Below, piece by piece: positions 1 to 9,076 of a stretch of 64,000 nucleotides of DNA; position 1 is the stretch's first letter; each line of letters opens with the position of its first letter. The notes beneath the pieces are model-generated. The model worked only from the letters and a program-made list of their open reading frames with translations. It made no database searches and was not told the origin of the DNA. Where the stretch lies: assembly GCF_026230175.1 (NCBI RefSeq), contig NZ_CP104208.1, forward strand, positions 806,001 through 870,000. Reading direction: 5' to 3'. The DNA is from Desulfovibrio mangrovi (GTDB taxonomy: Bacteria > Desulfobacterota > Desulfovibrionia > Desulfovibrionales > Desulfovibrionaceae). A program made the position numbers and the translations under genes.

Positions 1-278
1 GTTATGATCCCGGCATTATTCTCAGCGGATCGTTGTTCCTGAACTGTGCGGCGATCATCGGAGGTATTGCTGCAGTCTTCGCCTTCGGTCATGCGGTAGA
101 AGGCTATGCTGCGGGACCTCTTGCCTTGTGGCAGAAGTTTGCTTTGGTGGCGGGCGGAGGGCTCAGCCTTACACCGCATCTTTACGGCAAGGCAGCAGGG
201 GTACTGGTTGTAACCGGCCTGCTGTTCACTTGGTACAAGGCTGCTCAATTCAAGGAAACTGCCTGCGAGCAGGCGTAA
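1..278 (+). CDS. TRAP transporter large permease, C-terminal end (partial)
   Basis: The reading frame is open from the left edge (first full codon at base 3) and ends at 278, so only the last 92 or so residues are present. They form two hydrophobic stretches separated by a short loop and end in a polar tail, as in the last helices of fused TRAP permeases. The identification rests mainly on the next gene, a TAXI-type binding protein 38 bp downstream on the same strand. TAXI proteins normally pair with fused 4TM/12TM permeases that import organic acids using an ion gradient. The 5' part lies outside the window. Confidence 0.6.
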   Translation, partial: YDPGIILSGSLFLNCAAIIGGIAAVFAFGHAVEGYAAGPLALWQKFALVAGGGLSLTPHLYGKAAGVLVVTGLLFTWYKAAQFKETACEQA

Positions 279-316
279 TATTTTATACGTCATACTGAAC
301 CTGAGGAGGTAAGAGC

Positions 317-1318
317 GTGAAACGGATTATTCTGATGTTTGTCCTGTGTGTAATGACAGTGATTGGTTCTGCAACTGCCGGTACGGCCGGTGACAATGTG
401 GATAAGAGCCAGTGGCCTGATCAGCTCAGATTCATGGCGGGCCCTCCCGGCGGAACGTGGTTTGCTTTGGGCGGTGTGGTTTCCGAAATGTGGACGCGTG
501 AAGTGGCTCCCGCGACCAGCGGCACGGGCGGCGGCGTTTCCAACATCGTCAACGTGGACCGCATGAAGGGAGACATGGGGCTTACTGTGGCCTCGGTGCT
601 CGGTGCCGCACGTGCTGGCGAGGAGCCTTTCAAGTCCCAGATGCAGAATGCTGTGCTGCTTGCAAACCTGTATCGCCAGTATACCTACTTCATCGTGCGC
701 AAGGATTACGCCGAGAAGAACGGCATTACCTCCGTGGGCGATATCGTGCGTAAAAAGCTGCCCATCCGTATGGCTACTCTCAAGCCCGGCACCTCTTCCG
801 AGTTTGTGATCCGTTCCATCTTTGAAAAGGGCTTCCATTCCGGTTGGGATGCCGTGAAGTCCTGGGGCGGCAGTGTGGAATTTGCCTCCTACAGCGACGG
901 TGCAAACCTGCTGGCGGACAACCACATTGACATGTTCGCCTTTGCCGTGGGCCGCAAGGCTTCCATCGTCATGAAGATTGAATCCCAGACTGATGTGGTC
1001 ATTCTGCCTGTTGATGAAGAAGCCCGCGTTGCCATGAGCAAGGCGCTGGGCACCACTACCTTCACGATCGACAAGGAAGTCTACTCCTCCGTAACCGGTG
1101 ATGTGCCCGTTGTCGGCGACTACACCTGCATCGTCATGCGCGGTGACCTGCCTGAGTCTCTTGCCGGTGCCCTTGCCAAGTCCCTGTGGGACAAGCGTGA
1201 GGAGCTTGGTGCTGCCGTGAGCGACCTGAAGGAAATGACTGCAGCAGAAGCCGTTTCCGAAGGTATTCCCGCACATCCGGGTGCTGCCGCTTTCTGGAAA
1301 ACCGTTTCCGGCAAGTAG
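317..1318 (+). CDS. TAXI-family TRAP transporter substrate-binding protein
   Basis: This is a periplasmic binding protein of 333 residues with an N-terminal signal peptide (hydrophobic residues 4-20, likely cleavage near residue 22). The GPPGGTW motif at about residues 42-48 is typical of the TAXI subgroup of TRAP receptors. The start is GTG, chosen because a strong GGAGG ribosome-binding site lies 7-8 bases upstream. It would deliver an organic acid, possibly a dicarboxylate or amino acid, to the permease encoded just upstream. The substrate cannot be read from sequence. A terminator follows 35 bp after the stop, so this closes the transport operon. Confidence 0.88.
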   Translation: MKRIILMFVLCVMTVIGSATAGTAGDNVDKSQWPDQLRFMAGPPGGTWFALGGVVSEMWTREVAPATSGTGGGVSNIVNVDRMKGDMGLTVASVLGAARAGEEPFKSQMQNAVLLANLYRQYTYFIVRKDYAEKNGITSVGDIVRKKLPIRMATLKPGTSSEFVIRSIFEKGFHSGWDAVKSWGGSVEFASYSDGANLLADNHIDMFAFAVGRKASIVMKIESQTDVVILPVDEEARVAMSKALGTTTFTIDKEVYSSVTGDVPVVGDYTCIVMRGDLPESLAGALAKSLWDKREELGAAVSDLKEMTAAEAVSEGIPAHPGAAAFWKTVSGK

Positions 1319-1353
1319 CTTTGGGCCGCTTGGCGGTTTGACCAATTCTAATG

Positions 1354-1388
1354 AACGCGCACCTGATTTCGGGTGCGCGTTATTATTT
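1354..1388 (+). terminator. Rho-independent terminator after the TAXI gene
   Basis: A perfect 10-bp stem (1354-1363 with 1372-1381) encloses an 8-base loop and is followed by a T-rich tract. It sits just after the TRAP operon. Confidence 0.8.
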
Positions 1389-1549
1389 GGTAATCATTAC
1401 AGAAATGGTGTATGGGATGTTTGCGCGATGCGCGGAGGCGGACTGCGCAATGTTGTTAAGGCGGGGCGTGGTTGATCATACGCATAACTTTTGGTACAGC
1501 ACTGTTCGCCTTGGAATAGGCTGCGTACCGCTAACAGGGAGTGTATCTC

Positions 1550-2128
1550 ATGCGGATTTTTTGGATGTGCGTTCTCGCACTTGCTCTTATAACCGTGACT
1601 GCCGGCTCCGCGCTGGCTCAAGGGGGACATCCCGTGATCAAGCTTGAAACCTCCATGGGTGATATTGTGCTGGAACTGGACGCTGAAAAGGCTCCCAAGA
1701 CTGCTGCCAACTTCGTGCAGTATGTTGAGGAAGGCCACTACGATGGCACCATTTTCCATCGCGTTATCGACGGTTTCATGGTTCAGGGTGGCGGTTTTGA
1801 TGCACAGATGGTGCAGAAGCCCACCCGTGAAGAAATCGAGAACGAGGCGGACAACGGCCTTCAGAACCTCAAGTACACCATCGCCATGGCCCGTACCATG
1901 GCTCCCCATTCCGCAAGCTCCCAGTTCTTCATCAACGTGAACGATAACCACTTCCTCAACCATTCCGGCAAGACCATGCAGGGCTGGGGATACTGTGTAT
2001 TCGGCAAGGTTGTTGAAGGAACTGAAGTTGTGGACAAGATCAAGGGCGTTGCCACCGGCACCTACGGCTTCCATGAGAATGTTCCCACTGAACCCGTGGT
2101 GATCGTGAAGGCCTCTGTGATCAAGTAA
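1550..2128 (+). CDS. Exported cyclophilin-type peptidyl-prolyl cis-trans isomerase
   Basis: A protein of 192 residues that should catalyse proline isomerisation during folding of exported proteins. Residues 1-23 form a signal peptide ending in A-L-A, so it acts in the periplasm. The cyclophilin core shows FHRVI at 69-73, with the catalytic Arg at 71, and the SSQFF segment near 123-127. I chose the ATG at 1550, preceded by AGGGAG at suitable spacing, over an in-frame GTG nine bases upstream. It has its own terminator and is probably monocistronic. Confidence 0.92.
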   Translation: MRIFWMCVLALALITVTAGSALAQGGHPVIKLETSMGDIVLELDAEKAPKTAANFVQYVEEGHYDGTIFHRVIDGFMVQGGGFDAQMVQKPTREEIENEADNGLQNLKYTIAMARTMAPHSASSQFFINVNDNHFLNHSGKTMQGWGYCVFGKVVEGTEVVDKIKGVATGTYGFHENVPTEPVVIVKASVIK

Positions 2129-2155
2129 TTCCATTCCGTTCAGGGATGAGTATGG

Positions 2156-2186
2156 AAACCCCGCCCCAACGGCGGGGTTTCGTTTT
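2156..2186 (+). terminator. Rho-independent terminator after the cyclophilin gene
   Basis: A perfect 10-bp GC-rich stem (2156-2165 with 2171-2180) with a 5-base loop, followed by a T-rich stretch. Confidence 0.85.
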
Positions 2187-2257
2187 GCAAAACAACGCCG
2201 TATTCAGTAAAAGGTGTTATGTCGGGGGGAGTAACGTTTAGCTATTGAGGATGCAGC

Positions 2258-2671
2258 ATGAATATGTGGACCCGTCTTGTTTCCCTTGTCGTGTGTTTGG
2301 CCATGGTTGTGCAGCTCACGGCATGCGGCATGATTCTGTACCCCGAGCGTAAAGGCCAGAGAGCAGGCAGGATTGATCCCGGTGTGGCCATTCTTGACGG
2401 TATCGGGCTGTTCTTCTTCATCATTCCGGGAGTAATCGCCTTTGCTGTGGATTTTGGTACCGGCGCTATCTACCTGCCGGGAACCCGTAGTGCTGACGCC
2501 GGATTGCAGCCGGAAACCACGGTTGTGCAGGTCGACCCCATGCTGCTCAATGAAGACTACATTGAGGCCGTGGTGACAAGTCATACCGGCAAGCAGGTTG
2601 ACCTCGGTGCAGAAGGTGTGGTGATGCGTGAACTGCGCTCACCGGTAGCACTGGCTGTTGCCATGCGCTGA
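2258..2671 (+). CDS. Small predicted lipoprotein of unknown function
   Basis: A protein of 137 residues with a lipoprotein signal: a hydrophobic segment, then L-T-A-C with the lipidated Cys at 23. A second hydrophobic stretch (about residues 49-66, rich in Phe and Ile) could be a membrane helix or hairpin. The rest is polar with no motif I recognise. It is flanked by terminators on both sides and so is transcribed alone. Localisation to the cell envelope is well supported; function is unknown. Confidence 0.75.
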   Translation: MNMWTRLVSLVVCLAMVVQLTACGMILYPERKGQRAGRIDPGVAILDGIGLFFFIIPGVIAFAVDFGTGAIYLPGTRSADAGLQPETTVVQVDPMLLNEDYIEAVVTSHTGKQVDLGAEGVVMRELRSPVALAVAMR

Positions 2672-2690
2672 TTGCGATTTGTATAAAAGA

Positions 2691-2726
2691 AAGAAGGCCC
2701 CGTTGCAAAACGGGGCCTTCTTTTTG
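2691..2726. terminator. Bidirectional terminator between convergent genes
   Basis: A perfect 12-bp stem (2691-2702 with 2711-2722) with an 8-base loop, T-rich on the plus strand and matching A-rich on the other side. It separates the plus-strand lipoprotein gene from the minus-strand SulP gene and can serve both. Confidence 0.85.
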
Positions 2727-2735
2727 TTTCCAACA

Positions 2736-5219
2736 TTATCGCAGCAGATCCATGACGTGGTGGTTGGCGTCGCTGACTCTTTGCGAGAGCAGGTTGACGA
2801 CAAAACGGTGCAGGGCAGAGGTGAGCAGCGGTTCCTTGAGCTGCAGTTGATCAAGCGTAGTCCGTGAGAGCCGGTAGAGTACGCACGTACCTTCGGCAAC
2901 AGCGGAGGCGGAGCGTGGGGCGTTCGTGTATATGCCCATTTCGCCGAACACGGTTCCGGGCCCCATCTTTTTGACGCGGGTGGTTTTTCTGCCGTCCAGT
3001 TCCAGTTGAATGGTTATCATGCCCTGTTCGATGAAATACATGGCGTCAGCCGTGTCTCCCTGTCTGAAGATGTGCTCCTTGCTCGTGAAGCTCATCTTCT
3101 CCAGATAGGACATCAGCAGGGGCAGCTTGTCGGGGTCGGGAAAGACCGGGGAGAGCATGTCTTCAAGTCCCTTGTCGGCAAGGGCGTTGGCTCCGGCTTC
3201 CTTCAGGATGCTGTCCTCACACCATTCCAGTGCGTAGTCCATCTCGACAAAGGACATCGAGGTCCCGTCCGGCTCGTTAAGCGTGAAGCCGTTTTCCTCA
3301 AGCTGCTGTTCCACTTCAAAGGGGACGTTGGTGAATAGTAGTGTGAATCCGCTCTTGCGGGCGAGGGTCTTGAACTGCGTGAAGCTGATGGCCACCTGTG
3401 AGGCAAGTCCGCTGACGCGGGAGAAGTCGATGATCATGTATCTGAGGGGGGGCTCGTTTTCATTCCTCAGCCGATTGCGTATGGCGGCCAGAATCGGCGT
3501 GGTGGACCCGAGGAATATGAAACCCTGCAGGCGCATCATGAATATCTGGTTGCCGTGCGTTCTCAGTATGGCAAGGTGCTCGGCTCCTCTGTCTACACGG
3601 CTCCGGTTTGTGGAGCCGTTCAGTAAGTGCTTGATGACGGTTACTTTGCTATAGCGGTTTGCGAGAACCAGAATGGAAAACAGGAAGCCTGCAGCCATGC
3701 CGGCGAGAATGCCGAAGGCGACGGATATGAGGAAAACGAGCACGAGAAGGACGTAGTCATCTATTCGCGTAAAGCCGCGTTTTGCATCCACAAGCCATTT
3801 GCGCAGAATTGAAAGCCCGAAAAAGACCAGCAGCCCTGCGGGAACGAAGCGTGGCAGGTAGCCGAGCAGGGGGCCGAGCCAGAAAATTGCTGAACCGCAG
3901 ACAAGGCCCGCGGTTATTCCTGCGATGGGACCCGTTTTACTGCCAAAGCCGGATCCTATGCTGCGGGTGAGGGATATGGAACCCGGAAGGCCGCCCGCAA
4001 AGGCACTTAAGGTGTTGGCTGTGGCCAAGTTCTTGAGCAGACCGTTCAGATCAACTTCATCTTCAATCAACAGCTCCAGAGCATAGACTTTCTGGGCAAG
4101 AGAAAAGGTGACGAGAATTGTTATCGCAATGAGGTATGGTGCGCCTTTCAGCAGAATATCCCAGCGGATACTCGTCAACATCTCCATGCTGGTGCTCTGC
4201 CATGGAAGGGGCACAAGGGCCGGTTGCAGGAGCAGGTTCATATTCTGGGCTTCTGCAATGGAGAACCCCCAGTATCTGAGCAGTGCATGGCTTACCGCCG
4301 CTGACAGAAGGATAAGCGCAATGTTCAACAGGGCATTCTTGGAGCGATAGAGAACAAGCGTGAGCAGCAGGCCGAAGGATGCGGCCGGAATCCATTTCAG
4401 GCACGGTTCTACGCCAAGAGCAGGCAAAAGAGCCTTGATACAGAAGGGATCAAGTGCACTGAGCTGGAGAGCGCCGTTGATGAGCAGAACTCCCACCATG
4501 GCCAGAATGCCGCCGATCACGGGTTGCGGGATGAATCGAAGAATGCTGCCGGCGTCCATTGTGGCGGCAAACTGAGAGACCAGACCGGTGAACAGGGCGC
4601 ATAGGACCAGACCTGCCAGCAGAGTGACGCCGGTTGCCTCTATGGTCATGTTGGGGGACTGGCTTTGTATGAAGGTGGCAAAGAGATACAGCAGGCCGCA
4701 AACCACGGTTTCCGGGCCTGCGGCGACAACAGGAAGTCTGCCCCGAAGTGACATGGTGATGCAGAACACCGTGCTGGAAATGAGCCCCATGCTGAGTATC
4801 ATGCCATATGAGGCTGAGCTGGGGGCAGCCTCCTGAATAAGCGTGGCAATGGTAATGCAGAAGAACAGCAGCAGCAGACCGCCTTCCAGCCCGGCCTTGA
4901 GGTTGGATAACAGGCCGCCGTGCATGAAAGAACGCTTTTCTGCCGTTTGGGTGGAGTTTATTTCCACAGACTGCGACGGCCGTTGGGGGGTAGCCGGATC
5001 CTGCTGCCTGCCCGTGGGAGATGTGGTCGCTTTGTCCGGCATTCCGGCTGGTGCGGGGAAGGTGTCCTTTCGTGCTGCTTCATGCAACGGAGCATCGGCG
5101 TCGGCGTTGGCCGAAATGGTTACAGCCTGTTTGCATGAAGGACAGCGGACCGGCTTGCCTGTAAAGGTATCCGGGACTTCTTTCTGGATGCCGCATTGTT
5201 TGCAGTGAAAAAACGCCAC
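2736..5219 (-). CDS. SulP-family anion transporter with zinc-ribbon, STAS and cyclic-nucleotide-binding domains
   Basis: A membrane transporter of about 827 residues. From the GTG at 5219 the order is: a zinc-ribbon-like N-terminus (Cys 6, 9, 26, 29); a Pro/Thr/Ala-rich linker; a multi-helix SulP transport domain from about residue 100; a STAS domain around 530-650; and a C-terminal cyclic-nucleotide-binding domain around 690-815 (FRQGD, FGEMG and the APRSA phosphate-binding region). SulP proteins carry sulfate, bicarbonate or other anions. I chose the GTG because AGAGGT lies six bases upstream; an in-frame start at 5303 is possible but adds an implausible N-terminus. Cyclic-nucleotide gating is inferred. 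Confidence 0.85.
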   Translation of the reverse strand: MAFFHCKQCGIQKEVPDTFTGKPVRCPSCKQAVTISANADADAPLHEAARKDTFPAPAGMPDKATTSPTGRQQDPATPQRPSQSVEINSTQTAEKRSFMHGGLLSNLKAGLEGGLLLLFFCITIATLIQEAAPSSASYGMILSMGLISSTVFCITMSLRGRLPVVAAGPETVVCGLLYLFATFIQSQSPNMTIEATGVTLLAGLVLCALFTGLVSQFAATMDAGSILRFIPQPVIGGILAMVGVLLINGALQLSALDPFCIKALLPALGVEPCLKWIPAASFGLLLTLVLYRSKNALLNIALILLSAAVSHALLRYWGFSIAEAQNMNLLLQPALVPLPWQSTSMEMLTSIRWDILLKGAPYLIAITILVTFSLAQKVYALELLIEDEVDLNGLLKNLATANTLSAFAGGLPGSISLTRSIGSGFGSKTGPIAGITAGLVCGSAIFWLGPLLGYLPRFVPAGLLVFFGLSILRKWLVDAKRGFTRIDDYVLLVLVFLISVAFGILAGMAAGFLFSILVLANRYSKVTVIKHLLNGSTNRSRVDRGAEHLAILRTHGNQIFMMRLQGFIFLGSTTPILAAIRNRLRNENEPPLRYMIIDFSRVSGLASQVAISFTQFKTLARKSGFTLLFTNVPFEVEQQLEENGFTLNEPDGTSMSFVEMDYALEWCEDSILKEAGANALADKGLEDMLSPVFPDPDKLPLLMSYLEKMSFTSKEHIFRQGDTADAMYFIEQGMITIQLELDGRKTTRVKKMGPGTVFGEMGIYTNAPRSASAVAEGTCVLYRLSRTTLDQLQLKEPLLTSALHRFVVNLLSQRVSDANHHVMDLLR

Positions 5220-5499
5220 GTGCACACCTCTGTTGGCCGTTTGTTCGTGGTGACGCATGCATCGGGGGGGATGTTGCAGTGCGTAGAAACATGCTTGCGT
5301 CATCCCGAGTGCTGGTGCGCCGGACAGCTTTATGCCGCATGCTGCGGAGCCGATGCAGAAAAGGAGCTGTTAACCCTTTGTATAGCATGAATATCGTCGG
5401 GCGGGCAACAACTGGTTGACGGGTTGCTTTTTGTTGCCGACATAGTATGAGTAACAGACCTGACAAAACAGTTATGCATCACAGATTCTCGGAGGAAGT

Positions 5500-6906
5500 A
5501 TGGACTACCGTTTGGAGCATGACAGTCTCGGCGAACACAAGGTACCGAATACTGCCTATTATGGCGTGCAGACACTTCGGGCGCTGGAGAATTTTGATAT
5601 TTCCGGTATCCCGATTTTCCGCTTTGAAAGGATGATCCAGTCGTTGGCCGAAGTGAAAAAGGCCGCCTGCCTTGCCAACATGGAACTTGATCTTTTGCCG
5701 GATTCCATTGGTGAAGTCATTGTGCAGGCCTGCCGTGACGTTCGCAGCGGTATGCTTGATTCCCAGTTTGTGGTGGACGTGGTGCAGGGCGGGGCGGGTA
5801 CCTCGGTGAATATGAATGCCAATGAGGTCATCTGCAACAGAGCCCTTGAAATTGCAGGCCATAACAAAGGGGATTACCACGTCATTCATCCCCTCAACCA
5901 TGTGAACCTTTCGCAGTCCACGAATGATGTGTACCCCACGGCGTTCCGCATTGCGTTGGTGCGCTACATAGATGATCTCATCAGGGCCATTCGTGAACTC
6001 CGCGAAGGGCTGGATGCCAAGGGCGTCGAGTTTGCCCGCGTGATCAAGATGGCTCGCACGCAGTTGCAGGATGCCGTTCCCATTACGCTGGGTGCGGAGT
6101 TTGCCGCATGGGGCGTGACCGTGGGAGAGGATATCCAGCGCCTTGAGGAGATGCGTCTGTTGCTCTGCGAGGTGAACATGGGGGCAACCGCCGTGGGAAC
6201 GGGCATCAACTCGGTCGTCGGCTATGCCGATCTGGTAGTCGAGAAGCTTGCGGATATAACCGGTCTGCCTATCCGGCGCGCAGAGAATCTTATCGAGGCC
6301 ACCAGCGATGCCGGTGCCTATGTCATGCTTTCCGGTATGCTGAAGCGAATATCCGTCAAAATTTCAAAGATATGCAATGACCTCAGGCTGCTTTCGTCCG
6401 GTCCCTTCACGGGGCTGCGCGAGATCAACCTGCCTCCGGTTCAGCCTGGTTCGTCCATCATGCCGGGCAAGGTGAATCCCGTCATACCGGAGATGGTTAA
6501 TCAGGTCGCCTATCAGGTGGTCGGCAACGACATGACCGTGACCATGGCGGCTGAATCCGGCCAATTGCAGTTGAACGTGTTTCTTCCCATCATTGCATTC
6601 AATCTCTTTCAGGGGCTCGAAATGCTTTCACGGGCTTTCGTCACCCTTCGCCGCCGCTGTATTGACGGCATTACCGCCAACCCCGAACGCTGCCTGCAAC
6701 TGGTCAAGGGCTCACTCGGTGTCGTCACCGCGCTTGCTCCGGTCATCGGTTATGAAGAGGCGGCAAGTCTGGTCAAGCAGGCGCAGGAGTCCGGTAAGGA
6801 TGTCTGTGGAATCGTCAGGGAATCTGGCCTCCCCAATGCGGAAGATATATGCAGCCTGCTGGACCCCGAGATGATGCTTGCTCCCAGAGAGCGCATGAAG
6901 AAATGA
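5500..6906 (+). CDS. aspA: Aspartate ammonia-lyase (aspartase)
   Basis: A protein of 468 residues, the usual aspartase length. It reversibly splits L-aspartate into fumarate and ammonia in the cytoplasm. The superfamily signature GSSIMPGKVNP is at about residues 317-327, and the substrate-binding segments around SQSTNDVYPT and TQLQDAVP are present. Fumarases of class II share the fold, but the overall pattern fits aspartase better. GGAGG lies upstream of the start. The stop overlaps the start of the following cyclase gene (ATGA), so the two are probably translationally coupled. Confidence 0.88.
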   Translation: MDYRLEHDSLGEHKVPNTAYYGVQTLRALENFDISGIPIFRFERMIQSLAEVKKAACLANMELDLLPDSIGEVIVQACRDVRSGMLDSQFVVDVVQGGAGTSVNMNANEVICNRALEIAGHNKGDYHVIHPLNHVNLSQSTNDVYPTAFRIALVRYIDDLIRAIRELREGLDAKGVEFARVIKMARTQLQDAVPITLGAEFAAWGVTVGEDIQRLEEMRLLLCEVNMGATAVGTGINSVVGYADLVVEKLADITGLPIRRAENLIEATSDAGAYVMLSGMLKRISVKISKICNDLRLLSSGPFTGLREINLPPVQPGSSIMPGKVNPVIPEMVNQVAYQVVGNDMTVTMAAESGQLQLNVFLPIIAFNLFQGLEMLSRAFVTLRRRCIDGITANPERCLQLVKGSLGVVTALAPVIGYEEAASLVKQAQESGKDVCGIVRESGLPNAEDICSLLDPEMMLAPRERMKK

Positions 6907-7673
6907 TGTTGAATGATTTGTTATATACAGGGGTGGTGGACTGCTCTCACCCCATTTCTCCGGAGATGCCTCATTGGCCCGGTGACCCGGTGACAGGGTT
7001 TTCGGCGTGCGCATCTCCGGAGGCGGACGGTTTCTACCTGCGCTCTTTTGCCATGAGTGAACATGCGGGCACCCACTGCAATGCGCCCAATACCTTTTAT
7101 CCGGATGGAAAGGATATTGCGGCCATACTGACACCGCCGCCGGTATTGCCGGTTGCCGTCGCAGATTTTTCAGGTGTGGCTGCCCAGAATGATCTGGCCT
7201 GTTTCATGCCGGAACACCTGCAGAATTGGGAGCTGCAGTTCGGCAGAGTGCCGGAGGGATGTCTTTTTCTGCTGAATACGGGCTGGGGTTCCAAGTGGAA
7301 GGAACCGGCAGTTTTTCTCGGACTGCACGACGAACGGGGAGACAGGCTGACAGGGTGTTCCGCGCTCCCTTCCGGCTGGGCAATGCGTTTTCCTGCCTTT
7401 TCACCGGAAGTCGCCGAGTTGCTTGTTTCAAAGAGACGCGTTGCAGGAATCGGAATAGATACCCACGGCGCGGATAGCCCTGCTGACGACACCTTTTCCG
7501 TGAACAGGTGCGTCCTGAGGGCGGACAGGCTGGTGCTGGAGTGTCTTGCCAATCTGGACAAACTGCCGCCCCTAGGCGCTGTCGCCGCTGTCGGGGGCCT
7601 GAAATTGGCAGGAGGGACAGGATGCCCAGTTGCCGTAACGGTTTTTCTGCCTCCTATCCCTCCGGTTGCATGA
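6903..7673 (+). CDS. Cyclase-family (kynurenine formamidase-like) metal hydrolase
   Basis: About 257 residues. The HAGTHCNAPNTF segment near residues 54-65 matches the metal-binding HxGTHxDAPxHF motif of the cyclase/kynurenine formamidase family, with Asp replaced by Asn and the last His by Thr. These substitutions may change metal binding. Family members hydrolyse amide or related bonds, but the substrate here is not predictable. Two consecutive ATG codons (6903, 6906) are possible starts; the first overlaps the aspA stop. A link to amino acid degradation is inferred from coupling with aspA. Confidence 0.75.
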   Translation: MMLNDLLYTGVVDCSHPISPEMPHWPGDPVTGFSACASPEADGFYLRSFAMSEHAGTHCNAPNTFYPDGKDIAAILTPPPVLPVAVADFSGVAAQNDLACFMPEHLQNWELQFGRVPEGCLFLLNTGWGSKWKEPAVFLGLHDERGDRLTGCSALPSGWAMRFPAFSPEVAELLVSKRRVAGIGIDTHGADSPADDTFSVNRCVLRADRLVLECLANLDKLPPLGAVAAVGGLKLAGGTGCPVAVTVFLPPIPPVA

Positions 7674-8093
7674 TCAACTGCTGACAACGGCTCCGTGCAC
7701 GGTCAGGTCAAACTGACTCTGACCATCCGTTATCTGCAGGAACTGGGTAAATGTGGTCCCGCTGTTGGCAATGGCCCGTTCTGAGTCGCCATTGTGCTTG
7801 AGTTTTGCGAAGTATTGTCCCACCAGAACGCAGCCTTCGCTGTCTCCGATAAAGTTTCCTTTGTGAATCAGAATGTTGCTTCGGCCCGGGACTCCGGTAA
7901 TCTCGAAGGTATTACCTTTACTGGGGGATTGCACTCGTTTGCAAATATAGTCACCCGGCGGAATGCTGCTTACATTCTGCTGGTTGTCGACCCACGGCCG
8001 CTCAAGTGTGACGCAGAATGCGGAACCATCCACAATAAGTACGCCGAAGGTCCCCGCCTCAGACCTCTCCACCCTTACGATGTCCATCTTCAT
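7674..8093 (-). CDS. DUF5675 family protein
   Basis: A small soluble protein of 139 residues with no signal peptide. The segments around TLERPWVDN, IPPGDY and ILIHKGNF-(13 residues)-GCVLVG match my memory of the DUF5675 family, found in phages and accessory regions and without assigned activity that I know of. The conserved His, Cys and Gly residues look like an active or binding site. I chose the ATG at 8093 because AGGAGA precedes it. It is divergent from the DUF2589 operon and abuts the cyclase gene tail to tail. Confidence 0.65.
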   Translation of the reverse strand: MKMDIVRVERSEAGTFGVLIVDGSAFCVTLERPWVDNQQNVSSIPPGDYICKRVQSPSKGNTFEITGVPGRSNILIHKGNFIGDSEGCVLVGQYFAKLKHNGDSERAIANSGTTFTQFLQITDGQSQFDLTVHGAVVSS

Positions 8094-8430
8094 GGGTTGT
8101 CTCCTTTGCTGACAATACATGTGTAAGTATTACCGTAATTATAGATGTATCTATTTTATTGGTATGATTCTTTCCGTTTGCGATGGGGAGGGGGTGCCGT
8201 TATTTCAGCAAAATATTGAGTATTAGGTGTTTGTTCTTTGCTTTTGAACTAGTTGGCGGCATAGAGAAAATAATATATATAAATGCGTATATGTTTAGTG
8301 TTGTACCTGAGGCGCTTCGTTGAGTGGGGACTCTGCGGAGTAATTCGGATGTAGATGTCCGGATAACGCTGTTTGTGTCACCCGCTGGCCCCGCTGTGCG
8401 GCGGCCTAACATTAACCCTTAGGAGTCGTT
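8094..8430. other. AT-rich divergent intergenic region
   Basis: About 337 bases separate the DUF5675 gene (minus) from the DUF2589 operon (plus). The first two thirds are much richer in A and T than the neighbours, which suits divergent promoters and perhaps imported DNA. I see no gene and no operator that I can defend. An AGGAG motif precedes the DUF2589 start. Confidence 0.5.
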
Positions 8431-9003
8431 ATGCCACTAGGTGATGAATTCAGAGGACTTCCGATGGAAGATCTGATCGGTACGCCCCTTTCTGCAGCGT
8501 GCACGGCCAATCTTCGTCTGGCGCAGGCTACCGCCGACTATATTCAGGCGGTCGGTTTTCAGATTGATGATTCCACAGGCAAACCGGGCAAGGATATTCG
8601 TACGGCAGAATTCCGCTACAGCATCCCGGGGGCAGATAACAAGCCGGTGGAATATTGCATTGCCACTCCCTTGCTTGCCATTGTGCCCATCCCGAGTCTG
8701 AAGGTGAACAATGTGGATATTTCCTTCGATATGGAAGTACGGAGCAGCGAATCCAGCAAGGAATCGACAGACAAGCAGGGCTCGTTTGAAGGCAGCGGGT
8801 CTGTCGGCTGGGGGCCTTTCAAGCTGAGCGTCAAGGTTGCCGGTTCCGTTTCTGCCCATAAGGAGAACACCCGTTCCACGGATAAATCCGCCAAGTATCA
8901 TGTGCAGGTAACAGCCTTGGACAGCGGTATCTCCGAAGGTCTGGCCCGAGTTCTTGATATCATGAACAAAAGCGTTGTGCCTGTTCCTGTTACTCAGGGA
9001 TAG
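8431..9003 (+). CDS. DUF2589 domain-containing protein
   Basis: A protein of 190 residues without signal peptide or membrane helix. The N-terminal PLSAACTANLRLAQATADYI helix and the central strand pattern around PLLAIVPIPSLKVNNVDISF match DUF2589, a family of unknown function. A Ser/Glu/Lys-rich stretch (about 109-122) follows, then another beta-rich segment. It begins a three-gene operon that also holds a smaller unknown protein and a second protein with the same core strand pattern. Confidence 0.75.
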   Translation: MPLGDEFRGLPMEDLIGTPLSAACTANLRLAQATADYIQAVGFQIDDSTGKPGKDIRTAEFRYSIPGADNKPVEYCIATPLLAIVPIPSLKVNNVDISFDMEVRSSESSKESTDKQGSFEGSGSVGWGPFKLSVKVAGSVSAHKENTRSTDKSAKYHVQVTALDSGISEGLARVLDIMNKSVVPVPVTQG

Positions 9004-9020
9004 CCATCATCCGTAAATAG

Positions 9021-9056
9021 GTCCGGCAGGAGCGCAGAGGCCGTCTTCTGCCGGAC
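9021..9056 (+). other. Intra-operon hairpin, possible partial terminator
   Basis: A perfect 9-bp stem (9021-9029 with 9048-9056) lies in the 73-bp gap between the first and second genes of the DUF2589 operon. Only a short TT follows, so partial termination or an mRNA-processing role fits better than full termination. It could make the first gene more abundant than the other two. Confidence 0.5.
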
Positions 9057-9076
9057 TTCACTGAAACGGAGTTGCC

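Noticed and set aside
290-1345. Long minus-strand open frame opposite the TAXI binding protein gene
   Set aside because: It mirrors the codon structure of the real gene, has a His/Gly-rich protein without recognisable domain and no ribosome-binding site.
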